Shown piece after piece: positions 12,541 through 23,925 of a stretch of 64,000 nucleotides of DNA. Below the pieces are notes generated by a model. It saw only the letters and a program-made list of their open reading frames with translations. It did not search any database and was not told the DNA's origin. A program made the translations under genes and the position numbers. Numbering within the stretch: position 1 is the first letter of the stretch; each line of letters opens with the position of its first letter. Source of the stretch: Plutella xylostella (taxonomy: Eukaryota > Arthropoda > Insecta > Lepidoptera > Plutellidae); NCBI RefSeq assembly GCF_932276165.1, contig NC_064009.1:7626001-7690000 (forward strand), in the 5' to 3' direction.

Positions 12541-12675
12541 CGAATTTCCCGCGTATTACGGTGATGACGTCACGTGGTGACCTTGACCGCCAACAATGGA
12601 CGATGGGCAGCAACTTATGCAACCACCACGCGTGTCCGCTACACTCCTTGACAGTGACGATTCCTACTGAACTTG
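12541..12675. promoter_or_regulatory. CRE/E-box cluster with short ORF
   Basis: TGACGTCA (12565-12572, a perfect CRE) overlaps CACGTG (12571-12576, an E-box). TGACCTTGACC (12578-12588) follows, resembling tandem nuclear-receptor half sites. Just downstream on the plus strand an ATG in a good context (CAACAATGG, 12596) opens 24 codons ending at 12670 (start MDDGQQLMQPPR). The layout looks like a promoter with a uORF or a broken first exon. A transposon begins 14 bp after the stop, so the original downstream sequence has been displaced. Confidence 0.4.
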
Positions 12676-12683
12676 ACTGTGAC

Positions 12684-13831
12684 CATAGACTTAGTATATA
12701 CTAGCGTATAGACGAACTGACAGCTCGATAAAACGTGACCAATTTTGATTTTTCAGTGTGTGCATTAGCTAGTGATGTACCTTTCTTTACTTTGGAGGAC
12801 CATCGATAAGTTATTGAAGTTCGATGTTCGACCCTTGGAGAGTTGTTCCATAGACTGTTGTTGTCAATATTATAATTTTGACATAGTGTAAAAAAATGCA
12901 TAAATAAAAATAAAAACACTTTTTTCATCGCTCCTTATTTTATTGACTTTTAAACAGAACAATCTTAGATATATCAGCTGTCTGACCCATATTACAGGCT
13001 CTGCCTCGGATGGCCGTGACTGAAATGTTCCCACATATTTATTTATTTAACTGGTTCATTACAGTTTCGTTTCCTAAATTATGAAGTTTACATTCATTAT
13101 TAAGTCGAATTGCTGCAAATGGTAGAGTTCTTCTTTGCATTCCAACCAACGCGTCCAACTTATTTCAACCACTTTCGGCTTATTATAATATCTATAGAGG
13201 GAATCTGTTGGACAAATTATAGAAAATAATTAGTTTATGTATTTGTTAAAAGATGTGCCTTGCCCTGACTTATTTTTATAGCTAACATTCAAGATAAAAT
13301 ATCGATAATGATATCGATTAATTTGAGTCAATCCCTAGCGTACATGTAAAATAAATTGATGAAAAATATATCCACTAAAATCTTGTAAATTATTAACAAA
13401 TGGACTTCCACATACACAAAATATGAAAGCAAACAACAGCATTGGCATTATTTTATATTTAATACAGGATAAAAGACAAGTTTTAACCAAAAATATAAGC
13501 ATCATAGCAGTGATGACGATTTTGGTATTTACCTGTGAAATGTGCAATTTTCAGGATTATTTCTATGATTAAGGCCACAATCACTCGCAGAAGATGTTAC
13601 CATTGTTGAATACAATTAGATTTACTGAAAATAAACCACGATGTACGCAAAAAATCCAAAATACTAAGGTGTTGATTTTCCGCGTGCTGAATTGTGACGC
13701 TCTGTCATTCAAAACCAGTCACAGTTTCATTGGATTCGCTATCCTTTTCTAACTTGCCAAATTTCCGTAAGGGATTTTCTTCTCCCTCGCTCGCTTTGTT
13801 CGTCTATACGCTAGTATATACTAAGTCTATG
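12684..13831. mobile_element. 1.15 kb TIR element with 8-bp target duplication
   Basis: Perfect 34-bp inverted repeats at 12684-12717 and 13798-13831 start CATAGACTTAGTATATACTA. The host octamer ACTGTGAC is duplicated at 12676-12683 and 13832-13839. Eight-bp duplications indicate hAT or P superfamily; the CA start fits both, so the superfamily is left open. Internal ORFs are short and I recognise no transposase, so this is non-autonomous. A LINE-like fragment may sit inside near 13036-13160, followed by TTTATTTATTTAA in reverse. Confidence 0.85.
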
Positions 13832-13839
13832 ACTGTGAC

Positions 13840-14106
13840 TATGCAAATAAATGCAGTTCTGCAACTCTCGGCATGGTATCTAGACCCACGGCGTTGGTCT
13901 AAGTGCCATGTCGAGACTGGAATTTGGTTAGAAAAACTTAACTGGTTACTATTTTACGTATAACTATGTTTAGAATGCATCAATGCATGCACTGGGCAGA
14001 GTTCTCTCTGAATCTCAATGGACTGAAAACAGTGTGTGTTTTTAGCTACTGAAATATTACTGGCCTTTTCATGTGTAGGTACATGGGTTCGATTTTTCCT
14101 TGACTC
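13840..14106. other. Non-coding sequence
   Basis: Nothing recognised. Confidence 0.35.
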
Positions 14107-14200
14107 ATTCATCTCATTTTTTTATTAGATAGATAGATAGATAGATAGAGTACTCTTTATTTTGTACACCAAGAAATGATTAACAATTTTACATTAGATT
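14107..14200 (-). repeat. LINE-type 3' tail with (TAGA)n
   Basis: Read on the minus strand, GTGTACAAAATAAAGAGTAC leads into a (TCTA)n run. This is the common ending of lepidopteran LINEs: AATAAA followed by a short tandem tail. No coding part remains. Confidence 0.45.
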
Positions 14201-16879
14201 TTATTTTCACGAATTCAATAACGCCGTAGAGCTGAAATAGTACCTAAATGAGCGCCCGTGACAACCCTTTTCCGCTTAGTTTTACAGCACCTTCTAAACA
14301 TATAATTAAAGTTTATAATAAATTTTTATCTCAGTCGATAAATTTTAGAGGCTATACACGAGCCTGTTGGTTAAATCAAAGCCAATCGTTTGAAATTTGG
14401 AATCTTAAGTACCTACCTAATCATCATGTCTATGAAGCGACGAAGCGAAAAGTAAAATTTATGGTCTATTTGTTTAAATAATAAAGAGTTACTCAGACTT
14501 GTCGAAGTGATTGAAGGGATTTCATATTTTTCAGTAATTTAGTATCAAAAAGTACTTAGTACGTACATTATTTATTTAAGTGCTTATTTTATTTAAAAAA
14601 ATATGTGTTTATAAATATTAAAATAATATTTTATTGTTGAGTACAAAGTATGTAAGTACTTATGTATTTATGTATTTCAATTTTTTACGTTAATACTAGA
14701 CTAGGTACGTAGATACATATAAGTCAATTATTTAATTCTTTGAGCGTTTAGTGCCTGTAGTTGTGACAATGTACACAATAAGATTAAAGTTTGCAATTTT
14801 TTAACCCATTATGTATTTACTTATTTTAAACCAACCTAGTAGCCGTCGGGAGTTAAAAACTTTTATTATAATATACAAATACATAAGTACATTTTAAGAG
14901 TCATTGACACTCTCGAGCCGGATCCCTCATTAATAATGAGTAAGTGTAAGTTCACTGCATACTATAAGCATTCACAAAATATATCTAGGTACTATAGAGG
15001 TATACCTTCATAAAATATCCCAATCATCTTATTTTATATGGATATCTTGCAGGTTGCTGGTAGCATCCTGTTGCCTGTTGTAGGTAATCTAATATTGTTC
15101 ATTTGTAAGCAAAAATAACCCTGCTTCTTGACTAACCCGTCTTGAGAAGCCTTATCCGGTTTTGTTCGACATTTTTGAACAGGACCTATCTAATCTGTGG
15201 TTGGTAATTATTATTAGTTATTCATTAGCCTAATCTAATCGTTTATGTCCTTTTGACCTAACGGACATTGACCCTTACCTCACTGGGTAACTAAGCCATT
15301 TTTTTAAAGACATTTATACTTTATAACTGTTAGATTAGATCGTGTCGTATCGTTCTGAAAATCGTGAATAAAACATCTTGCATTAGACACGAGTGTCGCT
15401 TTCATTTGATTCTGTCTTGTCCATGTAATTAAGTTTCTCATTATACCTCTTGTAGTGCATTACCCGCGTTCACTACATTCGCAAGTGAATTACTGTAGAC
15501 GAGACGACGACGGATATGTTTCTGACAGACAAAAACAAACGATCTGTTCACCTATCTCTTTAAATAAAAGCATAATTAGATATTTAAGAAAGTACTTTAA
15601 TGTTTTGATTAAGTCCTTTAATTCATATTTAAGGTTGATAGGAACACATTTTAAAAGGATGTACTTAAGTATTTAACGAACCTACACCGTCAGTTTCACA
15701 ACAGAGAACATCAAGTTAAACTGATCTTGCTGTCGTTGAGTATAGCACTGAAAAAAACTAAAAAGTGAAAAACTGGGACCGACCCGAGTCTCCTTAACGT
15801 AGGTAGATATTTCATATTTTTCACATATTAAAGTAACTTAATACTCACTTACATAAATATCAAATATTTGTGTTCTGAGCTGAGACAGTCAATATTTACT
15901 TACTCAGTTATTCAATGTTATTAATTAGTGGCATGACCAATGAAGTGAAAATATTTAATGTTATTTTTTCCAACTATTTGGCATAGTTGTGATGAGTCAT
16001 CGTCATCATGTAATTTTAATTACTTGAGATTGAGTATGTAATAAAATTATTTAAGTGTGTAATAAAGTAGTTCGGTAGATATCTACCTACTCAAGTTATT
16101 TGTAAAGAAACGCGTAAATCTCTCTAGAAATTAAAAAAATATGGTCCCCAATAGCATTTATAAGTACAGATGTAGTGCAGCAGTTACTTTAGGTCCTGCT
16201 CATGTCCTCCTATGTTCATAAATTATAAGTACTATAGTTATTAACGGAGACTTTAACTTCGGTTAAGTTATGATTATTTTAATTACACTGTGTTCTTCAA
16301 TTATTACTTGAGTACCCTCAAGTACCTGATAATTTGATACCTATCTTTTCAGCCTGAGTGAAAAAAGAAATGTTTTTTTTTGTTATATTAACTTGATACA
16401 ATGTACTTTATTGATATCAGCGTGGTTCACGCATCGCAGGGTGCGGCAAGGTCATATTACAATCTTTTATTAAAGTACCTAGGTACCTACCTAATTTAAA
16501 AATTCCACCACATCCGTTTTTTATACTTTTACGTGCATTATTATGTGCCTTATTTAATGGCTCGCTCTGCCTATTTAGGTAGTGAGTGTTAAATCAATTT
16601 GAATCACATTTTATGTAAAGACTCATAATTTTAGTATGTGAACCATAATTTATGACTAAAATACTAATTATTTTTTTATATCTAAAAGAGGTAGGTACTT
16701 AATAATTTATAGATCCCTTCCACCCTACGTTACCTTCCATACATTAAATATGTACGTATTTAATGTTTATAAGTACATGTCTAAGAACAAACTAATCCTA
16801 CCTAACATAATGTAGAAACAAAATAATATCACAACAAATGCAAAAACCTAACTATGTATGTGGTTAAATTTAAACCTAC
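14201..16879. other. AT-rich non-coding sequence
   Basis: ORFs at 14248-14481 and 15455-15676 have no family signature or splice context, and I do not call them. No repeats recognised. Confidence 0.4.
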
Positions 16880-16954
16880 CTTGTTCATGCAGATATTTTT
16901 CTCTGTCATTACAAATCCGCCGTTGTCGTAGCAACTCTTCTCTGCATCCATCAT
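16880..16954 (-). CDS. Candidate alternative first coding exon
   Basis: On the minus strand ATGATG (from 16954) opens 25 codons ending AAC AAG|GTAGGT, a strong donor, in phase 0. The peptide (MMDAEKSCYDNGGFVMTEKN, then ICMNK) is polar with no hydrophobic segment, like the cytoplasmic N-terminus of a membrane transporter. The surrounding 16.88-17.25 kb is less AT-rich than its neighbours. The phase and length class match the exon at 26554-26616, suggesting alternative promoters of one gene lying to the left (inference). Family unknown; a chance ATG upstream of a cryptic donor cannot be excluded. Confidence 0.4.
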
Positions 16955-18343
16955 AATGCCAGAAAAAACACTTTTCACAACAATTTCCAACTTTCACATC
17001 AACAAGTGTTCTAATACCGATCTCGGTTTGCAAACGGTAAACTAACACGGGGTAGGTATTTACAATCGCGACTGAAACGTCAATCCTTGCTGCAATCAAA
17101 TGATTGCGCGGCTAACGTACAGAAAAAAACAAAAAATAGTCTATGGTCACGTTCCCTCCAATCCGTCTGTCAAGACTCGATTGCGCGGGAAAACTCTACC
17201 AGTAGACCACGGCGGCAGTTGGTCGGACAAGTACTGGCCACTTCGATACTGTTAACACAAATAAATACCAACATTATTGAAACTCGTCAAAGCCGGAACT
17301 ACTTACTGGGTCTTGCTCACCTACGAAGTTTTCCTATGAACATGGATTAAGTGATGGGTAACTAGTTATTTATGAATAGCTTTGATAATATGTGTAACTA
17401 CATGTACAAGTTAAATTTTATTAAGTAGGTATATATAGGTGTACGTATTATTAGTCGTATTATCTACACAATTTTAATTAAGCATCTGTTTTTTTTTAAG
17501 TAATAGTAAAGAGACTCTTATCATTACAATAATTTTGCGATTATACATTGTAATATTTTATGTTATAAAAACTATTTAGGCAAACGAGAGATAAACATAC
17601 CTATAATAAGTACATACAAATCAACGACCTGAGAATCTCCTTTGTTGATCATCCTAAATCGAATAAAAATAAAATGAGCAACCATGAGTGCCAACCTACC
17701 AAGATATAAATTAGAGTATTTGTTTTTATAGTCTAGAAAAACAAGTATTTTAAAATGTCACGACTACTTTAAACAGGTGATGATTTAAATCTGATGTTAG
17801 CGGCTAATTACGTACTTAACACTTTTTACCCCCGACCGTAATTAATAAAGAGAGGTGTCAGTGAGAAAAAGTTCCAAGGCGTTGGTTACTATTAATTATA
17901 CTCAGTGTTACTATTAATTATAGCCTATGCGTACTTTTTACAGTAAAATTCTACCCTCTTTCCTGTTTAAAACACATTGAGTATGAGAATACACCCGAGA
18001 GCGCGTTGTTCTATGTTGTGTTTCATGATCTTTCAATGTTAGAATTTTATCAAAAAACCGTCGTAGACCATTATTAACCACTTTTTTAATGGTTTTACAT
18101 TATTAAGTTAATGAAAAATAATAGTAGCTTTTAAAGGAACATAACCAACGTTATCTTAGGCCATAGACTTCAAAACATCAAAACCCAACTAAAATAATTA
18201 GTCATTAACATTAGTCATTTTACTCATAATAATATATTTCTGTAATAAGTATATTATATTTCTGCGACATAAATATTAAGCAACAAAGAAGTCACAGCGT
18301 AAACAACACAATCCTCTTTATTTGCACCAAAAAACAGAAACAA
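16955..18343. other. Presumed upstream region and non-coding DNA
   Basis: The first 300 bp would hold the 5' UTR and promoter of the 16954 exon (moderate GC, no TATA box). The rest is AT-rich with nothing recognised. The plus ORF at 17087-17350 is a shadow. Confidence 0.35.
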
Positions 18344-18550
18344 TCCTAACTAATATTATAAATGCGAAAGTAACTGTGTCTGTCTGTCTGTCTGTCTGTT
18401 ACTCTTTCACGCCAAAACTACTGAACGGATTTGAATGAAATTTGGTATACATACGGTCTAGACCCTGGGAAAGAACATAGGCTACTTTTTATCCCGGAAT
18501 TCCCACGGGAAAACTTTTTAAGGCGAAGCGAAGCGCGCGGGGACAGCTAG
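18344..18550 (+). mobile_element. Helitron-like non-autonomous element, reference copy
   Basis: The best full-length copy in the window: TCCTAACTAATATTATAAAT head, (CTGT)n, the stretch CTACTGAACGGATTTGAATG, CCCGGAATTCCCACGGG, a GCGAAGCGAAGC block and a CTAG 3' end. It is flanked by A on the left and T on the right, the usual Helitron insertion site. No ORF. Confidence 0.8.
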
Positions 18551-19204
18551 TACAAAATAAAACTTAAAAATAAGAACAGTACAAAAAAGGCGGCCTTATT
18601 GCTTATAGCAATCTCTACCAGACAACCTTTGATTTAGAAATAATAATAGGAGGGGGTGCCATCATCGTAGCATAATTAGCGGAACCAAAATCTCGTAGCA
18701 CTTGTGCTACGAATTCGTAGCCCGCCCCCGTTGAACTCTTTTGTACGTACGTACGTCAAACGTTGATTGCAAATCGAAATTTAGATTTTAGAAAATTGTC
18801 AAATTAGTGTCTACGGTTGAACAACATATTTCATGCGCGTCAGGAATCGAAGTGGTCATGGTCACATATCATAAGATATAATAGCCAGTCCATCAAATAA
18901 ATACTTTATTGCCATCAAGTGAACATTTGAAAAACATAAGTAACGGATTCCCTACATTATGATTACGAAACCTTATGAAATGAATTACGTTTTATAGATG
19001 ACGGTTTATTGTTCGACCCTTCATTTATATGTTTCATTAAGTAGGTATAGCCATGATTTGTTTAATAGAAAATTGTTATAACGTAATTTATAAGTATAAA
19101 ATAATTTTATTTATTATGCCGTTCACAAAACATCTTTAGATCAAAGCCTCGATAAAACAAAAATTAATTATCGAATTAATAAAAACACTTATGACTACTA
19201 ATAA
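18551..19204. other. Non-coding sequence with a small palindrome
   Basis: TCGTAGCACTTGTGCTACGA (18693-18712) forms an 8-bp stem with a 4-nt loop. Nearby GTACGTACGTACGT is a short tandem. Nothing else recognised. Confidence 0.4.
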
Positions 19205-19446
19205 TACAGGATGGCCCATTAGTCAACGTCATGTCGGTAGGGGGTGATACACATCTTAATTCTGAGCAACTGTTGTTCTTAGGTGCAAAACTCGCGAAAA
19301 AAATATTAAATACTAATAAGTACACTTACCAAAAAGGAACATAACCAAATGCATGAAGAAAAAATATAATTAAAAAAAAAATACCTAAGAATAGAAGTTA
19401 TTAAGAAATGCTGCCGCCATTACGTTGTTTAACGGGACACCCTGTA
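19205..19446. mobile_element. TACAGG-type MITE
   Basis: The left end TACAGGATGGCCCATTAGTC and the right end GGGACACCCTGTA are imperfect inverted repeats, with TA-rich flanks. 242 bp, non-coding. It shares its terminus type with 39207-40222. Confidence 0.6.
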
Positions 19447-20040
19447 TATTTACTATACTACCGACAACTAAAAAGTAGTAAGTAAGTAAAATGACTAGTA
19501 TCATGCTGTACCAGCTTAAAATTTGAGTGGTGCCTCAATTTTCATTGGCTCTTTATTTTGTAGCGTTTCTCTGACGTTTTTACCAAATTATCTATAGTTA
19601 GGTAACCATAACATTTGTACAGATATGAAGTAGGTACTTACTCTAAATCATTAATGTGAAGCTTCCGCAATTATCCTTACCCATAATACTTGTTTATTAC
19701 ACGGTAAAACGTCTTCAAGCTTTTACATTCTTGTACATATTGTAGTTTAGTATGTTAGATGTGCGGATAAACAGCGGCGACACAAGGCCAAGGTAAAAAG
19801 GGATATTTATGCACGTTAGGTGTGGAGTTTTCCATCACTTTAACAAATAAAGCATAAGTAAGTGCAGCCGAACGTTATAACGATGTCATGCTAATTGATG
19901 TCTAATTACAATATACCTACATAAGTTATAGTTTACTTTATAACTATACCATGGCGGTACCTAGATGATCGGTGATAAAAATGAAAAGGCACGTAGTCCA
20001 GTCAATTTTACTCCCAAAATCCGTAAAGGACAATAGCAGA
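19447..20040. other. AT-rich non-coding sequence
   Basis: Nothing recognised. Confidence 0.35.
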
Positions 20041-20069
20041 TGGAACTTTTTCATTGCTCGCGAGTGTAT
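20041..20069. repeat. Orphan right end of the TA-MITE family
   Basis: TGGAACTTTTTCATTGCTCG, then CGAGTGTA, equals the right terminus of the MITE at 22183-22748. It stops 15 bp before the LTR retrotransposon. Confidence 0.5.
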
Positions 20070-20083
20070 TTAGAAATACTTAA

Positions 20084-20459
20084 TGTAACAAGACTGTTAA
20101 CCGTTTTCCCGCGAAAACAAATCGCGCGCCGAAAACGGTTAGCGTCCCACGCCGCCGCGCCGTTTTACTGCGCAGCTCTACTGCGCACTGCGCAGACCGC
20201 GTCCCGCGTCCTCCCCTTCACCCGCGCGCACCCCGCGCTCGCGCCACCGGCCAGCGAAGCCCGCGCAGTCAGTCGGCGCCAACCCGTTTCCCGGCTACAT
20301 GCTCGCTCTTGCGCCGCTTCGGAAATAGTTAATAGTTTTAAGCACAAAGACTACCTACTTGCCTATTCGTGTCTGTAGAACCTGAAATATACTGTGAACA
20401 TAGTGTATTCCCTGAGTTTGTTTCCTATCTACCACTCCCACGATAGGACCCTTCTCATA
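20084..20459 (+). repeat. 5' LTR
   Basis: 376 bp, starts TGTAACAAGACTG and ends CTCATA. The first half is very GC-rich. A hairpin AACCGTTTTC/GAAAACGGTT is near the start. Compared with the 3' LTR it has an extra 7-bp ACTGCGC unit. Confidence 0.88.
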
Positions 20460-20460
20460 G

Positions 20461-20478
20461 TGGCGCCCAACTAGCGGA
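20461..20478 (+). other. Primer binding site
   Basis: TGGCGCCCAAC one base after the LTR is complementary to a tRNA 3' end finishing GTTGGGCGCCA, the lysine-tRNA type used by many retroelements. Complementarity is clear for 11 nt. Confidence 0.75.
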
Positions 20479-21203
20479 GACGCGAAACTAAGTGTGTGCG
20501 AACTTTTAGTGCGAGGAGAAAACAATATGCCAGCGGAAAAGGAAGAGCGAAGCGTCGTGACCTTGACGAAGACGACAGCAGCGGCACCGCCGGCGAGACC
20601 ACGGTAATGCCCCGCCCAGGCGGCGGCGCGCCCGCCGAGCACGTGGCGGTTGTCCCAACCGCAGCGAGCGACCTCCCCGCCGCGCCCGGCGCGCCCCACG
20701 CGCACAAGCAGAACGCGGCACGCGGGTCCCCTGCGGTACGCGCCCCCCCCGCCACGCCCGGCGCGTCGCACGAGCACGCTGCGCGCGGCCGCCCTGCCTC
20801 GGCTGTCTCGGCTGGCCCGCCCTACGCGTCCTACGAGGATGCTGCGCGCGGCCGCCCTGCCTCGGCTGACTTGGCTGGCCCGCCCTACGCGTCCTACGAC
20901 TACCGGCCTTGACGACGATGACGACCGCAGCTGCACCGGCGAGAGGAAGGTGATGACCCGCCCCGGCGCGCCCAGCGTGCCCGCCTCCCCTGCCACGCAC
21001 GACGCGCCCGCCACGCACGACGCGCCCTACGAGTAAGCGGCGTGCAGCCCCCGCGGCGCGCGCTACCCCCGCCGCGACCGCCGCTATACTCGACGCGTTC
21101 GCCTGCGTAACGGCGGCGCAGCTCTCTGTCTTCATGGAGAGGACGGTGATGACCCGCCCCGGCGCGCCCAGCGTGCCCGCGGCGCGCGCTCCCGCCGCCT
21201 CCC
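20479..21203 (+). other. GC-rich body of the LTR element, left part
   Basis: An open frame (20496-20912, no ATG start) encodes a basic start, an acidic patch (DLDEDD) and a Pro/Ala/Arg-rich tail. A 63-bp direct repeat at 20778-20840 and 20841-20903 gives a 21-residue in-frame repeat beginning AARGRPAS. A GTGATGACCCGCCCCGGCGC block recurs at 20950 and 21147. I see no zinc knuckle or capsid signature, so I do not call gag. Overlapping ORFs on both strands reflect high GC content. Confidence 0.55.
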
Positions 21204-21637
21204 CTACCAGCACACGGAGCCCGGCCGCCCGCCTCGTCAGGCAGAGCTGGCCCGCCCGGTGCCTTCTACCAGCACACGGAGCCCGGCCGCCCGCCTCGTC
21301 AGGCAGAGCTGGCCCGCCCGGTGCCTTCTGGGAGCACACGGAGCCCGGCCGCCCGCCTCGTCAGGCAGAGCTGGCCCGCCCGGTGCCTTCTGGGAGCACA
21401 CGGAGCCCGGCCGCCCGCCTCGTCAGGCAGAGCTGGCCCGCCCGGTGCCTTCTACCAGCACACGGAGCCCGGCCGCCCGCCTCGTCAGGCAGAGCTGGCC
21501 CGCCCGGTGCCTTCTGGTAGCACACGGAGCCCGGCCGCCCGCCTCGTCAGGCAGAGCTGGCCCGCCCGGTGCCTTCTACCAGCACACGGAGCCCGGCCGC
21601 CCGCCTCGTCAGGCTCGGCTGGCCCGCCCGGTGCCTT
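21204..21637 (+). repeat. 62-bp tandem repeat, seven full units
   Basis: Units start at 21204, 21266, 21328, 21390, 21452, 21514 and 21576, with a decaying eighth at 21638. Each begins CTACCAG, CTGGGAG or CTGGTAG followed by CACACGGAGCCCGG. As 62 is not divisible by three, each unit shifts the frame, yet all three plus frames stay open, giving ORFs with a 62-residue superperiod. This looks like structural or regulatory DNA of the element rather than a real protein. Confidence 0.9.
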
Positions 21638-21804
21638 CTACCAGCACGCAGCGCGCGGCGCGCAGTACCCCCGCGCGCGCAGAACCCCTGCGCAGACCAC
21701 CCCACCGTCCGACCATCAGTGTTCTCGAGGACGACGAACAGTTTAGGGGGAGGACCAGGGCTGTCACCATGCTACTCCGAACGCGAGGGCGCTTAGTTCG
21801 GACT

Positions 21805-21816
21805 AGAGGGGGAGGA
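21805..21816 (+). other. Polypurine tract
   Basis: AGAGGGGGAGGA lies immediately before the TGTAAC start of the 3' LTR. A second purine run (TTTAGGGGGAGGA) lies upstream at about 21741-21753. Confidence 0.8.
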
Positions 21817-21954
21817 TGTAACAAGACTGTTAACCGTTTTCCCGCGAAAACAAATCGCGCTCCGAAAACGGTTAGCGTCCCACGCCGCCGCGCCGTTTTA
21901 CTGCGCAGCTCTACTGCGCAGACCGCGTCCCGCGTCCTCCCCTTCACCCGCGCG
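21817..21954 (+). repeat. 3' LTR, left part
   Basis: First 138 bp of the 3' LTR, matching 20084 onward. It is cut at the octamer CCCGCGCG (21947-21954), the target site of the hAT insertion. Confidence 0.88.
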
Positions 21955-22182
21955 TAGTGATGGGATTTTACCCGGTAAATACCCAATGTTGGGTTTTTTC
22001 CCGGGTAAATTCCCAGGAAAATACCCGATTGGGTAAATATTTGGGTTTTTTCAGATGAAACACATGGCCACGTATATACAGTGTAAACTCCATGTAATGT
22101 CACTCGATTTAATGACAAACTACTTAAAGCGTCGATAACACTTCACTTTGGTTGGTTTAGTTTAGATAAATGCTTCAATTAA

Positions 22183-22748
22183 ACTCACGGGCAATGAAAA
22201 AGTTCCACTCACAAAATGCCGACACCAAACGACCCCAATGAGAGACTTTCAACCATAGACCACATCGATAGACAAAAACCGATTATAGATGGCGCTAGTA
22301 AAACTTCATACTCAACAGCACTGCATATATTTTTTTAGCCGGCATGGATTCTAGTCCTTTCAGCCAATGCAAAACTCAATTGATGTTAGTTCAACCATAT
22401 GCAATAACTAGCTGTTATATTATGCATAATATTAAGTGTTAACTATTTTAAGATAGCTTTGTACCATTTATGACATCTTCCGTCCCCTCAGAAGAATGCA
22501 GCTCATAAAAAATGACAGGCCGAATGCCATCGGTATTGGTCGATTTTGGAACTTTTAAACGTCAGAAGAAAATCTCCCATTTGTTCAAACATTGACTTAA
22601 AAAAAATATGATATTGTTTTTACTTGGTTATATCCTGATGCTCTGTTAAATGCAATTCAATGTTGCAGAAGGCGTCATTAAGCTAGCCTTTTCCGTTTAG
22701 GAGTAATTTGATGTTTTTTTCACTGCAACGTTTTCATTGCCCGTGAGT
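22183..22748. mobile_element. TA-MITE nested in the hAT element
   Basis: ACTCACGGGCAATGAAAA at the left and its exact reverse complement at the right end (22731-22748) are followed by GTA. At 566 bp it is longer than its relatives at 6900 and 59913. It contains AGATGGCGCTA near 22288. Non-coding. Confidence 0.75.
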
Positions 22749-23204
22749 GTACCTATATACCTACTTTGTATAGCGTCACATTCACTCTCAATAACGACAT
22801 CAATATTATAAAAAGTTAAATTCACGATCACTCGGTTGTTTTTCAATACATTTAACATTTTTTTTCATTGGTGGTATTTTTTAGTAATTCTCTTTCGATA
22901 GGATAGATTAATAGATTTTGACAACAGCTCACGATCAATACGGTAGCATATCCGAGTCAAAAGTTACACTAATTACAAATCTGGGTTTTCAGCAAAATGA
23001 TCTCAAAATGGCGGGAAACCCCCCCTTACCCCCCACAATGCCATACTGTTCATACTTATTAAATCTGTGTTTTGAAATCTCAGCTCTCCAGTGGTATAAA
23101 TTAATTTAAGATGCTTACGATATTTCAAAAGATATTAACGAAAACGGTGATGCCCATATTTTTGGGGGTACAACTTTCTAAGATACACCAAAACCATAGA
23201 CGTT
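22749..23204. other. hAT interior, unassigned
   Basis: AT-rich filler between the MITE and the repeat array. ORFs at 22918-23109 and 23111-23362 have no recognisable content. Confidence 0.35.
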
Positions 23205-23925
23205 CATCGTATTCGCTCGGTTCTCAAACCTCAGAGTATTCACGGTTCAGATGTATGGCCTCGCTTTTCTCGGCACTTTACACTTTAGGGAATCCTGGTA
23301 ATGTTTGTGCTGCCTCGCTTCGCTCGGCACTCTACATGTTGGGAAATACAGGGTCGGTTTGAATGGCCTCGCTTCGCTCGGCTCTTTAGGGTTAAGAAAA
23401 TCCCGATAAGGTCAGGCTTTGAGGAAAAAAATATCAACCCCGCATTTCCTTAACCCTTGAGAGCCGAGCCGATATTTGTTTAAACACAGATATTTGTTCT
23501 CGGGTCTTGGATGTGCCCGTAAAATGGCAATAGGCCCGCCCCCTGTTACATTGGGACTAACATAACACTCTGGTGAAAAGTGGGTGCAGCAATGCACCTC
23601 TGCCTACCCCGCAAGGGAGTACATTAGTTAGTACAAGGCGTGAGTGTGTGTGTGTGTTTTTTTTTTTGAGAGCCGAGCAAATCGAGGCCATACTCTTCAA
23701 CCCGGCATTGCCCAAAGCCTGACCTTATCGCCAGCTTCTAAACCCTAAAGAGCCGAGCGAAGCGAGGCCATTCAAACCGACCCTGTATTTCCCAACATGT
23801 AGAGTGCCGAGCGAAGCGAGGCAGCACAAACATAACCAGGAATCCCTAAAGTGTAAAGTGCCGAGCGAAGCGAGGCCGTATATCTCAACCCTGCATACTC
23901 TCAAGCTTTGAGAACCGAACAAAAC
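23205..23925. repeat. Inverted repeat arms around a SINE
   Basis: About 23205-23425 and 23700-23925 are reverse complements over roughly 220 bp, sharing for example CTGACCTTATCG and ACCCTGTATTTCCCAACATG. Each arm consists of tandem units of about 54 bp built on GCCGAGCGAAGCGAGGC. The SINE insertion occupies most of the space between the arms. Confidence 0.8.
23470..23665 (+). mobile_element. SINE, 5'-truncated
   Basis: The body matches the full-length copy at 32728-32989 (ATATTTGTTTAAACACAG, GGCCCGCCCCCTGTTAC, CACCTCTGCCTACCCCGCAA) and ends in a (TG)n/T tail. The tRNA-derived head is missing. The target duplication TTGAGAGCCGAGC is present at 23457-23469 and 23666-23678, so the SINE landed in one of the 54-bp repeat units. 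Confidence 0.85.

Noticed and set aside
13036..13160. LINE C-terminal fragment
   Set aside because: About 40 residues with a plausible tail, but no conserved RT-region motif; mentioned only within the surrounding element.
20506..21339. 277-codon minus-strand ORF and overlapping long ORFs on both strands
   Set aside because: They overlap in several frames within the GC-rich, repetitive body of the LTR element; openness comes from high GC and tandem repeats. No domain recognised.
21204..21637. CRISPR-like repeat array
   Set aside because: Contiguous 62-bp units with no unique spacers, in a eukaryotic retroelement.
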